NCBI GenBank assembly: GCA_001414485.1 | Contig: LLEY01000008.1 | Span: 658,091-722,090 of the forward strand | DNA length: 64,000 bases | DNA from: Calycina herbarum | Taxonomy: Eukaryota > Ascomycota > Leotiomycetes > Helotiales > Pezizellaceae | Reading direction: 5' to 3' | Shown here: piece after piece, positions 46,415-58,399 of the stretch | How positions within the stretch are numbered: the first letter of the stretch is position 1 | How the letters are laid out: each line of letters starts with the position of its first letter | The notes under the pieces: generated by a model | Told to the model about the DNA's origin: nothing | Seen by the model: only the letters and a program-made list of their open reading frames with translations | The model's database searches: none | Translations under genes and position numbers: made by a program

Positions 46415-47572
46415 ATGAAGACCACCATCATTGCAATGCTTCTTGCAGCTCTATCTGCCATCATTTCTGGCGCCACTGTTCCAGCAGTTCGCGATATTCC
46501 AGCCTCTTGTAACCATACTGCTAGCGGTATGCCTGAGACCTGGAGCACCTTGCCCATCTCAGACCCTATGAAGAAGAAATGTGCACAGTCACTGTTCTGC
46601 AAGGAAGCTAGTGACATCCTTTTTGACTGCTATGACAACCGTAACAATTTTGGAGGTGGTATGCATGAGTGCTTGTGTGGTGCTCTAGAGTAAGATCCTC
46701 CTCTTCACTCAAGTTGAACTTCAAACAGCTGACACGAGAAAAGCTGGAAGACTTGGGTTTTGGATTGTACAGCCTGCATTTCAGAGAACCTCCCAGCTGA
46801 TATTCCTAATGATCCTATGGGCCTTACTGCAGCTACAGTGAATGTCATTGGTGAATACTGCAAGCTCCCGCCAAATCTTGACAAGCCAACTGAGGAACTT
46901 GCATTCTATGGTGATTTGCTCACTACACGATATTGGTCGCCAATTCGATTCTTCACCTTTATCACCCTCAACGCTCCCATTTGCTCTGCTGAATCTGTTA
47001 CGCGCCACGTTAGCCTTAAGAGAGCTGCTGCTGGTCCCCATCATATTACGATTGTATTAGTGAGTACTCAACCTAAAACTGGATCATATAAATACGCTGA
47101 CAATGATGTAGTCAGATCACCTGGGTGCAGTACCGCTCGCAGTTATTATAAGACTTGCTTTTACAAGTGGGTAGAAGCACACAACGGCGTCCCTAACAGC
47201 CCTGAAGGTCTAGAGCATACCTGGAATTGTTTCTGCCAAAACCAGGGTCCAGAAACTGGTATTGGTGGAGGACTTCTTGGCCCGTGGGAACAAAACGCTT
47301 CAGCATGCGACGAGTGTATTAATTTTCACCTCCACGCGAATTTCGACTCCTTTCCAATCATCCAAAAGTATTGCGACATTCAAACTGGTCGATTTGATGA
47401 AGCGGCATACGAAATGATTAGCCAAGCGGCCTATGAGACCTATATGCAAAGTGGCGGCGCTAATTTGCTCAACTACACTCTCGGTTTCCCAGGTCAACCA
47501 GCTTTCGAAGATAGTAGGTGTTCTCCGAGTTCTTTTTCCCTTTCAGCTTTCAGGTTGTTTTACAAGGACTGA
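46415..47572 (+). CDS. Secreted cysteine-rich protein with internal duplication
   Basis: A signal peptide (MKTTIIAMLLAALSAIISG) begins exon 46415-46689. The proposed model adds exons 46744-46910, 47021-47059 and 47112-47572, giving 313 residues. Intron 1 has a CTGAC branch site and AAG acceptor. The 39-bp exon reads SCCWSPSYYDCI. It is inferred because the GTGAGT...GTAG intron at 47060-47111 forces that frame, while the unspliced frame lacks Cys there. Two halves look related: DWKTWVLDCTACISENLP near the first half's end and PWEQNASACDECINFH in the second, each ending in a YC motif. The C-terminus may use another splice near 47515. No known family is recognised. It is extracellular, possibly an effector-like or wall protein. 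Confidence 0.6.
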
Positions 47573-48501
47573 GAGACTGTTTCCTCCTTAAAAAACTTAC
47601 TTCCTCTTCCTATGCCTCTATTCCGCCTCATTGTCCTCAAATATACTTCCCGAAAGGACAATACTAACACTAGGACCATCCGCAGTCCCAGACATCCCAT
47701 TTTAAAAGACAATACTCCCCTCGCTTCTCAACAAACCCATTACACTTGGAACAACAAACAACGAAGATATTCTGGACAAAATGTGAAGGTCATTGAAGGG
47801 TTCTGGATAATTTGAAGGAAAGCATTTTTGCATATCATTTCTTTTCGGGATTTGCGGTACTTTTTTGGTGTTTGAGTCTGATTGCTTAGCTACTTGACGG
47901 CTTTGTCTTTCACAGGGTGAAGACCAAACTCGAAACACTCGTAACGAAGAAATCAATACAGTAAAATTCAATAAAACAAAGCAAACTCATTCGTGCAAAT
48001 GAGAAAAAGTGGCTGAATCGAAAGTAGATGTGTGCAAATCGTTTTGCGCCTACTCTGTATAAGCAACTCGACGCGTCAGGTTTGGCCGTCTTATTCCAGT
48101 AAATGGCCGTGAAATAAGGAACTTAAAAAGCCACGATGCATGAGGTTCAAATAGACTCACAAAGAGCCGTTCGATAAATCACGAGTCGAGGTCTTGACCC
48201 AGTGAAAACTCTCAAAACAGTGGGGGAGCGCCTCATTCCTGGCCTCGGAGCTATCAACCCAAGCGGACGTGACTACGCCGCAACACCACTTTCACAGCAC
48301 CGGATATAAGTTTGAAAGTGCATATAACTTGGGTTTGGACTCTCAGATAAAGAAAGAGGGACTCGGAAGATTCATTGAACGCGTTTATAGAATCAATCGA
48401 ACGAAACGTGGGAAAGAATCTAGGAGGAGGAGAATCACGCGCTGCAAGTTTGACGCAAGTAGAAAAGCAACTCCCCGCCATCAACACCAGAGGAAGCCAA
48501 G
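47573..48501. other. Intergenic region
   Basis: No supportable gene. It contains the 3' UTR of the Cys-rich gene and the promoter of the SRPBCC gene. Confidence 0.5.
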
Positions 48502-49350
48502 ATGGCACCAATAACCAGCAGCATCGAGATAAGTGCCTCCCCAGAAGTCGTCAGGGAGAAAGTAAGTTTCTCAAGCCTTTTCCCACGTCCCTTCTAAAAC
48601 AGTGAAATGGGAAATAGTTACTAAAGAAAAACAGTTTCTCAATTTCAAAAACATCCCAAACTACCACAAAAACTTCATCATCTCCCTCACTCCTTTACCA
48701 GAGGGTAAAATAGGCGCGGAATTGAAAACAGGAGATAAAATGAATAACTCACTAGGAGGAATAAACGTCACACCAACTGTTGAAGTACGCCATTTCTTCA
48801 CTACCCTTCGAAATCGAGGTCGTTCCTTCCCTTCCGTGACCGAGTCTCCAGTCTCGGCCCTTTTGAGAGACTAGAGTCGAGGTCGCTTCTTCCCTCGACC
48901 AAAAGGAAGGAGCGACCTCGACTAAAGCAACAACGAGAAAGGAAAGCACGACCCCTCATCCCGTCCCTCCCCTTCTTCCCTCGAGGAGATAAAAAATTCA
49001 AACCCCAGTTAAACTCACTTCAAAACCACACTACCCATCATCCCCCGCCATCCACCATGCTCACCAAATTATAGGAAAACACCCCCCTCGAATTCCGCTG
49101 GCGAGGACCCTGGCCGCACGAATACTTCAGCCTCCTAACCGGAATACACATCTTCCGTTTTCTTCCTTCAGAAGTCACACCAGGTGCATGTACATTCATC
49201 CAAGAGGAAGATTTTGCGGGCCCGTTATGGTGGGTTATGGGCTTCGAGGGACCGAGAGAGGGGACGTTGGAGAAGTTTAAGGGATTTAATGAGGATTTTA
49301 GGAAATGGGTTGAGGGTGGGGAGGCGGACTTTTTAGGGAGGGGAATGTAA
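48502..49350 (+). CDS. SRPBCC (START-like) domain protein
   Basis: Three exons, 48502-48561, 48635-48784 and 49075-49350, give 161 residues. The start is MAPITSSIEISASPEVVREK. Exon 2 follows with FLNFKNIPNYHKNF and LKTGDKMNNSLGG. The last exon reads NTPLEFRWRGPWPHEYFSL, then TFIQEEDFAGPL, and ends in an amphipathic helix (EKFKGFNEDFRKWVE). This order of helix, GD turn, FRW strand, F-x-ED-F strand and C-terminal helix is that of the small polyketide cyclase/dehydrase-like SRPBCC family, which bind hydrophobic ligands. All junctions are phase 0. Intron 2 is unusually long (290 bp) and carries dispersed repeat sequence. Ligand and role are unknown. Confidence 0.75.
48810..48960. repeat. Pyrimidine-rich dispersed repeat inside an intron
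   Basis: GAGGTCGTTCCTTCCC and GAGGTCGCTTCTTCCCTCGA, with an inverted GAAGGAGCGACCTCGAC copy, lie in intron 2 of the SRPBCC gene. They resemble the array at 10380-11070. The inverted copies could fold into a hairpin. Confidence 0.55.
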
Positions 49351-49675
49351 GAAGGATGAAGGGGTTTGGGGGACCAGGCGCGTGGGGTGTGAGTTGCGAG
49401 GGTTGAGGGATGGTGCGGAGGGAAGTGTGTTCTCTTTCTAGCGTATCGACGATTTACTATTCCACAAGAAGCCCGAGCGGAATGAAAGAAGGAACCTTTT
49501 CGCATGAGAATCAACTGTTGGGCCTGGAGGAGATTATCTTTTTTTAATTTTAGCAAACTCCAGTCCTTTTAAAAATTCGTAACGCCATCAACATACGTCT
49601 GACCCAGACCAAACCTGAACGCCAAAGCTATATGCAAGAACATTTTCCACACATAGAATCTCACCATACTGTTTC
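49351..49675. other. Convergent 3' region
   Basis: Spacer between two convergent genes, presumably with both 3' UTRs. Nothing else is seen. Confidence 0.5.
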
Positions 49676-51010
49676 TTATTTGGCAATATCCATGAGCTCA
49701 ACGCCATTTCGTACAACGCCAACGACTGCTCCTGTTTGGACCACTTCTCCACCTCCTCCACTCAAGCGATATTCTACCTCCGCCAAACCATCTAACCATG
49801 TAATCATTACAGGCGCTGGAGCATCCAACTTTGTGAGTTCTTCACTAAGCGAGGTGATGATGTCTGCCAATGCTAAACCTTGCGTAGCCTTCAAGGTATT
49901 AATGAGTTGTAGACAGGAAGTAACATCGGTTGTTTTGAGTAGCGTGTTCATAATCTTCTTGATATCGTCTGGATGTGGGGAGGCGATACATTCATAGATT
50001 GTTGTTTCGGTGATGAGGTCTCTCTTTATATCCTTTTCAGCTACTTTGGGAGTGCCCTTGATATGGATTGGTGTACCTAAAAAGAATCAATTAGCTGGCT
50101 GTGACACCTCACTGTATAATTTTGACTTACTGCTTGCATGGCATGCTTGTAGTACGTTCAGCGCCCGTCTCATATCACCCTTGCTCAATCTCACCAAAGC
50201 ATCTGTTGCCTGTGGATCAATCTGTACATTTTCCTCCGTGATGACCTTGTCAACCAGTACCCGAATATCCTTCTCCCTCAGTGGACTGAATCTAAATCTT
50301 GTACATCGACTCAACAACGCGGGGCTAAGTTTGTGTGTATAATTTGCAATCACGCAAAATCTGGTATTCGCCGTGTATTTCTCCATAATTCGTCTCAAGG
50401 CCATTTGTGCCGTCGATGTCATGGCATCTGCCTCGTCGAGAATAATGAGTTTGTATGTCGCGATTGAGGTAGTGGTTGCAGAAGTTTGGTTCATCGTGAA
50501 GATTTGTTTTGTGCTTGCGAAGGTCTTGATTTGTTCGCGGACAACATCGATACCTCGATCGTCTGAAGCGTTCAATTCGAGAACCATTTGGCGTACGTTC
50601 TTTGCTCCATATATCCGTCTCGCGAGTGCCAAAATCGTAGATGTTTTTCCGGTTCCCGGGGGACCATAGAGTAGAAGATGGGGTAGTCGCTGATTTCATT
50701 AGCCTGTGGCCTCGTTTTCAATGCCCAATTGTCCTTACGTTTGTGTCCACGAATTTGTTGATTGTTGCCAAAATATCCTGGTGACCAGAGACATCATCCA
50801 AGGTGTCCGGACGATATTTCTCTACCCTTTTCTTGATTAGCATACATACAGACGAACTGATGGCATATCATACCAGGGCAGACTATCTTCAGCTTCCACT
50901 GGAAGGTTTGCCGCACTTCGTTTGCCTTTTGAAGTCGCATCGGAGCTGAATAATACAGGGTTGTCTGCCGGAGGGGCATCAATGTCCATTCCATCTTCGT
51001 AGTCTGACAT
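49676..51010 (-). CDS. rfc3: Replication factor C subunit 3 (clamp loader)
   Basis: Four exons (51010-50874, 50826-50739, 50689-50131, 50076-49676) with introns of 47, 49 and 54 bp give 394 residues in consistent phases. EKYRPDTLDDVSGHQDIL opens the AAA+ module. The Walker A motif is GPPGTGKTST and the Walker B is LIILDEADAM. The SRC motif (LLSRCTRFRF) supplies the arginine finger of small RFC subunits. A helical C-terminal collar domain follows. The sequence fits yeast Rfc3 / human RFC5. It loads PCNA onto DNA in the nucleus and also serves checkpoint clamp loaders. The N-terminal 45 residues are acidic and variable. Confidence 0.95.
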
Positions 51011-51481
51011 TTTGGCGTTTTGAGATGGGATTCTGTAGGAAGGGCTGATGTTCTGAACTGTGAGCTTGAAGGGAGACGCGCCAAATCGCGCCTTCCCAAA
51101 AAGTTCGCGTTGAGTTGTGCAGCCTCACTCGTCAGGCAACAATGTCTTGTTAATTCTCAAACGCCGCTCCCCTCATCGCCTTGACATCATCAGTCCAAGA
51201 ATCCTCACTCCCCAGCACAATCTGATGAATGCCAATAACGGCTCATTCCCTTCTATCCACTGCCTGCAAATGGTGTATAGCGAGTCAGAAGTATGTACTG
51301 GAGATTACTGTGAAGTAACTTTACGTATACCGTTTTCCACCAATGAGCCAGGGTCCTCAAAAAACCGAAAGGTTATGGATTGGAATACTGTTACTGTTGT
51401 CAAATCATCTTCCATTATGCTTCTCTTTTTTCTTTCTTTATTCTCCTGCTTTGATTGTAAATCACAATGGGATTTTGCCTA

Positions 51482-51510
51482 GGTGCCTCGCTCTGCAGAT
51501 ACGAGGCACC
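51482..51510. repeat. Short perfect hairpin
   Basis: GGTGCCTCG and its exact complement CGAGGCACC are separated by 11 nt, giving a 9-bp stem. It lies 30 bp from a longer inverted repeat. Confidence 0.75.
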
Positions 51511-51540
51511 AACCAACTTTTATTTTATACTACTAAGTTA

Positions 51541-51630
51541 CTATCCCCCCCTTTAACTGTCTGTAGACGCACAGACATTTTCACAGCCAAACTACCCTTG
51601 CACATGACAGACAGTTAAGGGGGGGGATAG
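51541..51630. mobile_element. 90-bp palindromic mini-element flanked by TA
   Basis: Inverted arms begin CTATCCCCCCCTTTAACTGT (51541-51564) and mirror at 51607-51630, with one C/T mismatch, around a 42-nt loop. TA flanks both ends (51539-51540, 51631-51632), as in Tc1/mariner-derived MITEs. The C/G tract gives a very stable stem. Confidence 0.7.
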
Positions 51631-52509
51631 TAGATTCATGGTTCATAATCCCTGTTGCAGCACCAACTCGCAATTGTTGTTGTCCTGATTTCCTTGTTGA
51701 TGCTAAGTTCGATTTTGGATATCCTCGCTACAATAATCAAGTCCCCCTTTTTTCGTTTTTAGTTTGAAGGTGTTTTATTCTTTTATTGAAAGACTGGCAA
51801 GAAAAGCTTGTCGCTATCTAGTCACTACTATCAATTGTTCAATGGTATTTATGCATCTGGTTTCAATCGATATGGCTAGACGAGCCCAATGGCAAACTAT
51901 ATGTAGTTCAAACTACCTCTCCGTACCACCATTTTGTCTATATTGCTCCATCCACATGCGGGGATACATGCGTACAAGAGAGCCATATACCCAGCTAGGA
52001 GCCGTATGATAACCTGAGTGCCAAGCATACGAAACGGACGCCGCAGATTGATTTTCATGAGACCGAGAAAGGATTTCATCTTTCTCGTAACAGCTGGCGG
52101 ACCTTTCCTCTCAGTATTTTCGGTCGCCTGGCTATGGGGATACTGTATACTCGGTTCATAAGTCTCTTTGAAGAAAATCAATGCGAGGATAATGATACAA
52201 AAAGACTTTACAGGAGGCAAGCCAACCAAAGATTTTGTGGCGCCTACTGGCCCTTTCTCTGAATGGAGAATTCAGATCAGAGAAAGTGAGAACAAGGGTT
52301 TGGATTTAAGTGGCGTGGCTGACGGATATATTGAGTTTTGGGGGAGAAATGTGTGTTTCAAAAATAACTAGCGAGGAATAAAAATGCTTGTTGTTTGATT
52401 CTGGTGTTTTGTGTTAGTATCTTACTAACTCGGTTTATTCCTAGAGTATAGTTTAAAGAGAGCGGCTCTACTCAGTTCGTAGAGACGAGGAAGTGCACAT
52501 ACTAAATCA

Positions 52510-54106
52510 TTAGGTCATACACACTGACTGGGCCTGCCCCTTTTCCACAATCCCGGTAAAGATTCCTGCACAGTATCTCACCACCGATCTATCTTTCCAC
52601 CTTGCCAGTCCTGCATGGCCAAAAAGGTACGGGAGACTGAGGGAGGCAAAGACTTCAACGCTTTCGGCCTTACTGATGCTTTCTTGGGGGAAAAAGTAGC
52701 CGTCGGCACATATGATATGCTCACCACACCCCCGAAACCCCACCTGAACAAAAAACCCGAGGAGAGCAGCCGGTTGGCTTTCGTTCCCTTCGTCGCCGTG
52801 AAGTACTCCTATCCGACCACTACCAGGTTTGTTCACCTCAAAACCCTTATCTCCATAAAGAAAGATATCGATCTCCTTTTCGATCACCGTATCCAATTTC
52901 TCAGCCCTCTGGAGTGGCACCAGATTCTCTAAAATAAGTCCATTGACACCAACATGTCCACGTTGGGTCTCACCAGTATTGCAATACCAATTGATCAAAG
53001 GTATAAGGTGTACAGGCTCACCCCGTTCATGTTGATTCGGATCAGGTCTCCATCTTCTTCCAGGTATCTCCATTCTCTTATCCGATGTAAAGATGAACGA
53101 ATAATCTCCTTTCCCCTCACAGATTCCCATAAACTTCTCACTTAAATCGCCCATCGTCAAAGACGGTGGTCCCCAACTTACCTCTGTCGTGAGCGCACCT
53201 AAAGAAGCCAAGAGCCTATTCTTTGGGTATTTCGGATCGTAACTTCTTAACGCCATATTACTGAGGATACTTAAAGCGGAAATCTCGAACATCCCATTCA
53301 ACAAGATGTCGCCTATCGTATCTTCGAGTGTATTGAGATTCGGAAATGTTGATCTTGCGGTCAGCGCAGACGAGCCCGTAGTACGTTTCCAGCGGTCCAG
53401 CGAGAAGCCTACGCAGTCGAAGAACCTCTGGGGATGAACAATGGAAACTTCGGTCGGGTGGGCGGTGGTGAAGTAGGTGGGGTGACCGTTAATGAGCTCC
53501 TGATAAGTCCAAACACGACTAATCCAAGGATCTGCTTCGAGGAGCTGCATTTGCGAGAGATTGAGAGCATCTGGACTGAGTTTAGCAGAGGCCATATAGA
53601 TTGCCTCGAAGACTGTAGGCGCGAGAACGATCAGTACTGAAGAGGCGGCGCTGTAGATGAATCCCATGCTGTGTAATTGTCAACTCAAATCCCGAAGCAT
53701 TACTGAAAACCAAAACGCACCTTTCAAGTGTCTTAAAGCGTGCTAGCCCTTCAAATTGGGGTATGCATATCGCATCAATCCAGAATGCTTCAACCTTTTC
53801 TCCTCCTTGTTCCTGCAATTTTCCCGCTGCTCTCATCGCAGCCGTGAGGGCCGGTCTTGTCTGGTCTGAAATCTCTCGCTTGCAATCGAAGAAGCTCCCT
53901 GCCGGCTCGGTTCCTGTTCCCCAGACGTAGGAGATGCAATTGAACTTCAAGTTTCTGATGTCTTGGTTATCATGAGGTCCAGTAACTCGCCATAGCCTCC
54001 CGTTGATATCTTCAACACCCTTTTGTCTCGAACTTCCCTCGGGAGCTGGGACTATAAGATTGAACTCCATGTGAATACGCAAAACATGAGACAGCTGAGA
54101 ATGCAA
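52510..54106 (-). CDS. HET-domain protein
   Basis: Two exons (54106-53721, 53668-52510) with a 52-bp intron give up to 514 residues. An alternative start at 54070 (MEFNLIVPAPEG) is equally plausible. The N-terminal half is a HET domain with its three blocks: FNCISYVWGTGTEP, AFWIDAICIPQFEG leading across the intron into FIYSAASSVLIVL, and PWISRVWTYQELI. The C-terminal half has no recognised domain. HET-domain proteins act in non-self recognition and cell death when incompatible hyphae fuse, and are highly polymorphic. There is no NACHT or repeat domain. The specific allelic role is unknown. Confidence 0.88.
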
Positions 54107-54989
54107 AGATGATCAATTTGAACGGAGCGCATTGCTATGAATGAGAGGAAGTGGAAAATTGCTTTTTTAACATCAGGCTGTGGCTCATGCAGTGAAACGC
54201 CACCAACGTGGGGGATGCATTTTGAGTGAATTGTTTTGTAGCAACTTCGCTCAATTCCCTGAGATTTGTAGAATCATGATCGCTATGTTGTTTTTGCGTT
54301 GTTATGAACAGTACTAAATCGACTGTCTTTCAATTGAGGCCGAGCGCGGTCGGTCTAGATTTTGGTGGTGTTGTCGCATGCGGAGAGGTATCACCTTGGC
54401 CAGGTGAGTGTCTTGGAGTGTCGATGTCCCTCTCCTCTTAAACCATGCCGCGTCATGACGAGAGCGAGGAGGGAGGCACGATCGTGGCCCTCAAATTCCC
54501 ACAAGCACAAACCTCCCCCTTGAAAACGAATCGCGGGGGGTGAAATTTTGGACAGTAGAAATCTTCGATCCGATCTAGAATAAATCTTTAATAGCTAGTT
54601 AATACTATTAGCAAGTTTTATTAGGTTTTGTTAGATCGTTGTAGTTTATTTTCAAATTTATTACGTGTCCTCGTAGAGGTAGGTCTGAACTGGAGGTTGG
54701 CGCTGTGGTGGGCTGCTTTTCTGGTTGCGCTACTCATCGGGACCTCTCTCAGCGCTGCCCTTTTCCGCGCAACCTTGAAAGACTATACAACAACAACGCG
54801 ACTTGAGATCAACAAGAACTAGTACAAGTGATAATGAGTCTATTCGGACTCAGTCTACATTTTTCCCTCCATATTTTTAAGAGTTGTGTACAGTATAGAA
54901 CTTGCCTTTCCGTACAGAGTGTACTGACTTCCCGCCTTAGAAATCTCCGCTGAAGTAGGAACCCTAACAATTAAATATACCTATGTATT
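54107..54989. other. Intergenic region
   Basis: Holds the HET gene promoter and probably the monooxygenase 3' UTR. The short plus-strand frame at 54628-54822 lacks conserved features. Confidence 0.5.
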
Positions 54990-56356
54990 TCACGCCGAAT
55001 ACCTTTGAAACAACTCCATGATAGCCTTTGTACCATCCTTAGCAAATAAGGCTCCGTTGAGATTCGCTGACTGTTCCGCAGCCTCCTTCGCCCGAGCCGT
55101 CATATCCATCTCAAACTCCTTCATCAACGGACTCAACGCCCCCTGAAAATCTTCTCTCCCCATTTCATACGCCTTGATAATGGCTTTGGATAGCATCACC
55201 GCATCCCACATTGCCATATTGACACCCTCACCTGAAGGCGGCATTAGATGCGCAGCATCACCGATGAGTGTCGCGACAGGTGTACTCTCCCACGAGAAGC
55301 CTGTGGGGAGGCTGTAGACAGCCCTGATGTCGATTTTCGCGCCGGGGTTGTCTGCGGACTCCTCTTCACAAGCAACCGTCACCAGCTCTTTGATTTTAGG
55401 TCCCCATTGGCCAAGGAGGACATCGTCGAGGAGGAGTTTCTGGCTGGATTTAGCTGTCTCGCTGGCCAGACCAGAAGTGGTCCCAAAGTCGACATCTGGC
55501 GTTGAAATGAAGAGATAAATCCTGGCCGAATCTCCAGAACCCCGCTGCGCCGTGACACCATGTCCATCCCCTCCGATCGCGAAGAAAGTTCCAGGACCGA
55601 CCAGCTCGACCAGTTGCGGATATTTCTCTGTGATCTGTTTGATAGTGAGAGTAATTATCTGTCTACCGGAGTAGTGTGGCTTCACAGCTGACAACAGGCT
55701 GCGGGCTTTCGACCAGGCTCCATCGGCTCCAATAACCAGGTCGAACGCTTGCTTTCCGTGTTCCCCAAAGTCAAGCTGTACCTCGGAATTACTGGAGCTC
55801 GTCGCAGAGAGAAGTTTGTGGCCCCATTTGATCGCCTCAACAGGGAGCTTGGAGATTAGAAGCTGATTGAGAGCATGTCGAGAGATTTCCGGGCGGTCAT
55901 CTTTAGTTGCTGTGTTTGTATAGAAAGCGTTTCCATCCTTATCTGCCATCTTCATTACTGGGACGCAGTCTCCAGTGAGTGGTAGAAACTCCTTCAACAG
56001 ACCACACTCTTTGATAGCAGCAAGACCGGATCCTTCGTGCAAATCAAGCATTCCAATGGGCTGCGAGAGCTCCAGGGGGGTTGGTTTGTTGCGAAGCTCA
56101 AAAATGGTGAACTGAATGCCATGTCGATGGAAAAGTAACCCGGCTGTGAGTCCAGCAGGTCCTCCTGTTTCCCAATATCTTAGAGTTAGTTCTTCCTTTC
56201 TTTGGGAAGGATTTAGGAGTGTTTAGACATGTCTCGGGAGTATAAAAGAGTTTTATTTCTCCCCAAGACATGTTGAAATTAGTTGAACGGGAAAAAAATA
56301 CACCGAGAAAATGACTTACCACCGACAATAGCGATTCTTGGTGGTGTGGAAAACAT
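54990..56356 (-). CDS. FAD-dependent monooxygenase (TetX/salicylate hydroxylase-like)
   Basis: Exon 1 (56356-56320) encodes MFSTPPRIAIVG. An intron at 56165-56318 (154 bp) completes the dinucleotide-binding motif IAIVGGGPAGLTAG, the GxGxxG fold that binds FAD. Exon 2 (about 56164-54990) adds FDLVIGADGAWSKAR (the DG motif) and TLIGDAAHLMPPSGEGVNMAM (the GD motif). The total is about 403 residues, the normal size for group A flavoprotein hydroxylases. It hydroxylates a small organic substrate with NAD(P)H and O2. The sequence is closer to the TetX-like branch than to phenol hydroxylases. A single-base ambiguity in the exon 1/2 join does not alter the frame. It is followed upstream by an aldo/keto reductase on the same strand, suggesting a shared pathway. 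Confidence 0.88.
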
Positions 56357-56676
56357 CCTTATGTTCAATGCAAGATATTTTGTTGGCACACACTACTTGT
56401 ATTCGATTAAAAGTGAGTGTTACTGAGTTGAATTTGACAGGAACAGAAAGTTATATAAAGACAGTTGTGCAACTTTCTATTCTCGCGAATTAATTCCATA
56501 CTGCTGTCCTTCCACGTACTACCGAATTTCGGGCGATAGAAGAGCCCGTCGGACCTAATATTTCCCATCTGCCACACCTCGGGGCTAGGACATCCCGACC
56601 TGAACTCAGACTTTAAAGTTGGTTTTGCGAGTGCGTTCGAAATGTCCCATACTTCTCATCAATCTTTGAAGACAGA
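56357..56676. other. Spacer between monooxygenase and aldo/keto reductase
   Basis: About 320 bp, containing the monooxygenase promoter and the 3' UTR of the reductase gene. Both genes run on the minus strand. No other feature is seen. Confidence 0.5.
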
Positions 56677-57980
56677 CTAGGTCTCCTCTGCGGTGTCTCT
56701 GAAATTGTAATCCTTGAATTGCGGAGGCAATACAGTACCCACGATCTCAGCAGTTTCCACGAATTTTCGAACTTCTTTCTCTTCTTCATCTGTAAGATGA
56801 ACATCTAGAGAAGCCCAATTCTCTTCCAGGTACTTGAGCCTCTTTGTGCCCGGGATTGGAATGATGTCGTCTCCTTGTTTAGCCAACCACGCGAGAGCAA
56901 GTTGTGGAAGGGTACATCCCTTTTTGTCGGCAAGAGCCTTGAACTGGCCCACGACCTTGATGTTCTTTTCTCGGTTTTCTTCCATGAAGCGTGGCATGAC
57001 GAGAACTCGCTTATCTTTGCTGTCGCCCACGGGTTCACCCTTTTCGAATGTTGAGGTGAGCATACCACGGCCAAGTGGCATTGCGGCAACAATTGTGACT
57101 CCGAGTTCTCGACAGGTGGCCAAGATATCGGTGCCTTCAGGTCCTTCAATTTCAAGAGCGAATGGGGAATAATCCATCTGAACTGCTGCTACTGGAGCGA
57201 TCTTCACGGCTCTGCGAAGAGTGGCGGAGGAAATAGCCGAGAGCCCGATGTGCTTAATCTTGCCCTGTCTGCGGATGTCATAAGCTGGTATTCCATGATT
57301 CATTTAATGAGAGTCGCTTACGCTTTCAACTCCGCCAGGGCCCGCATTGTCTCCTCGATAGGTGTCTTTGGATTGGCATGATGCATGTAGTCTGAATTTT
57401 TGTGAGTAAATGAGATTGGAGAGGGAAGCTGGCTGATTGCTTACAGAGGTCGATGGAGTCAATACCGAGAAGCTTAAGACTTTCATCACAAGCTTTTTTA
57501 CAGAATTCGCCAGAGCTATCGATCTGATAATCCTTGCTTCCTTTGACAAATCCAAACTTTGTTGCAAGGAATATATCATTGCGCTTTCCGGTGCGTTTGA
57601 ACCACTTGCCTAATCTCAGAGTTAGTAAAACCTTCTGGAAAAACTGTCTCGAGGGTAAGAAAAGTATCTCTTCCCTCCCGAAATGACTAGAGTTCAGGAA
57701 AATGATCCGAGAGTTTGCACTTACCAATGAGCTCTTCGCTGTCACCGTACAAACTTCACATATTATCAGCACAACATTGGACGAGTAGCCTTTGGAAATC
57801 TTACTCAGAGCTGTCCCAAAATGTCGAGCCAATCTCATGAGCACGGTCGAGGATAGAAAATCGCTCTTCATCACTCGGAACACTGCCATATGTCTCGTAG
57901 GACAACCCCATCAGACCAAAACCAAGAGTTGGCACGCTTGGTCCATTCTTACCTAGTTTGGTGAGAGGAGCAGTGGGCAT
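56677..57980 (-). CDS. Aldo/keto reductase
   Basis: Five exons (57980-57805, 57753-57725, 57609-57445, 57391-57322, 57268-56677) with introns of 51-115 bp give 343 residues in consistent phases; exon 2 is only 29 bp. All four catalytic residues appear once spliced: Asp and Tyr in SSDLYGDSEELIG, Lys in FLATKFGF, and His in YYMHHANPK. A (beta/alpha)8 barrel end (IIPIPGTKRLKYLEENW) binds NADPH. It resembles the YakC/AKR13 type of reductases. It reduces carbonyl substrates in the cytosol. Intron 1 ends in AAG, a less common acceptor, but the frame and motif require it. Confidence 0.9.
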
Positions 57981-58399
57981 AATGGCGTGAGAGTTTATTA
58001 TATTGATGAGAAGTAAGTTCCAAGAGTTATGAAGTTGATTTTTACAGTATTTTTAGACATGGGAACAGATAATATATACTTCTTCAAGTTCTTGAGTTGG
58101 AAATTCCGGAGCGGACTCGGAGCAGAACGGTATGAGAAATAACCCTATGTCCGTTTGGTTACTATTAATTCCATTATTAAAGTCCGTCAACTTGCGAAGT
58201 GTACTGACTGATCGTTGGGTCTATAGTTTTTTCGGCGGGGCATCTCATCCCCTGGCAAAACACATGACGACCGAAAGGGTTGGTCAATTAAGCGCAGCCA
58301 ATCAAGTAACGTATTTTCCGAGCCAGCGAATCGTCTCGTTGGACGCCGCATAAAGGTTCGCCGCGAATCACTCCTCCACCTTCAACTTCATCATCAAAA
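57981..58399. promoter_or_regulatory. Divergent promoter region between reductase and Zn2Cys6 regulator genes
   Basis: A 419-bp gap separates divergently transcribed start codons. It contains CGGAGCGGACTCGGAG near 58109-58124, with CGGA repeats of the kind Zn2Cys6 factors bind. Specific binding is inference only. Confidence 0.4.

Larger units (their letters stand above)
51011..52509. other. Intergenic region with hairpins
   Basis: About 1.5 kb without a supportable gene; short frames show no family features. It contains two inverted-repeat structures listed separately (51482-51510, 51541-51630). Confidence 0.5.

Noticed and set aside
57269..57303. MNHGIPAYDIRR as the start of the aldo/keto reductase
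   Set aside because: This stretch is intron (GTAAGC...CGCAG); four upstream exons encode the missing catalytic Asp, Tyr, Lys and His.
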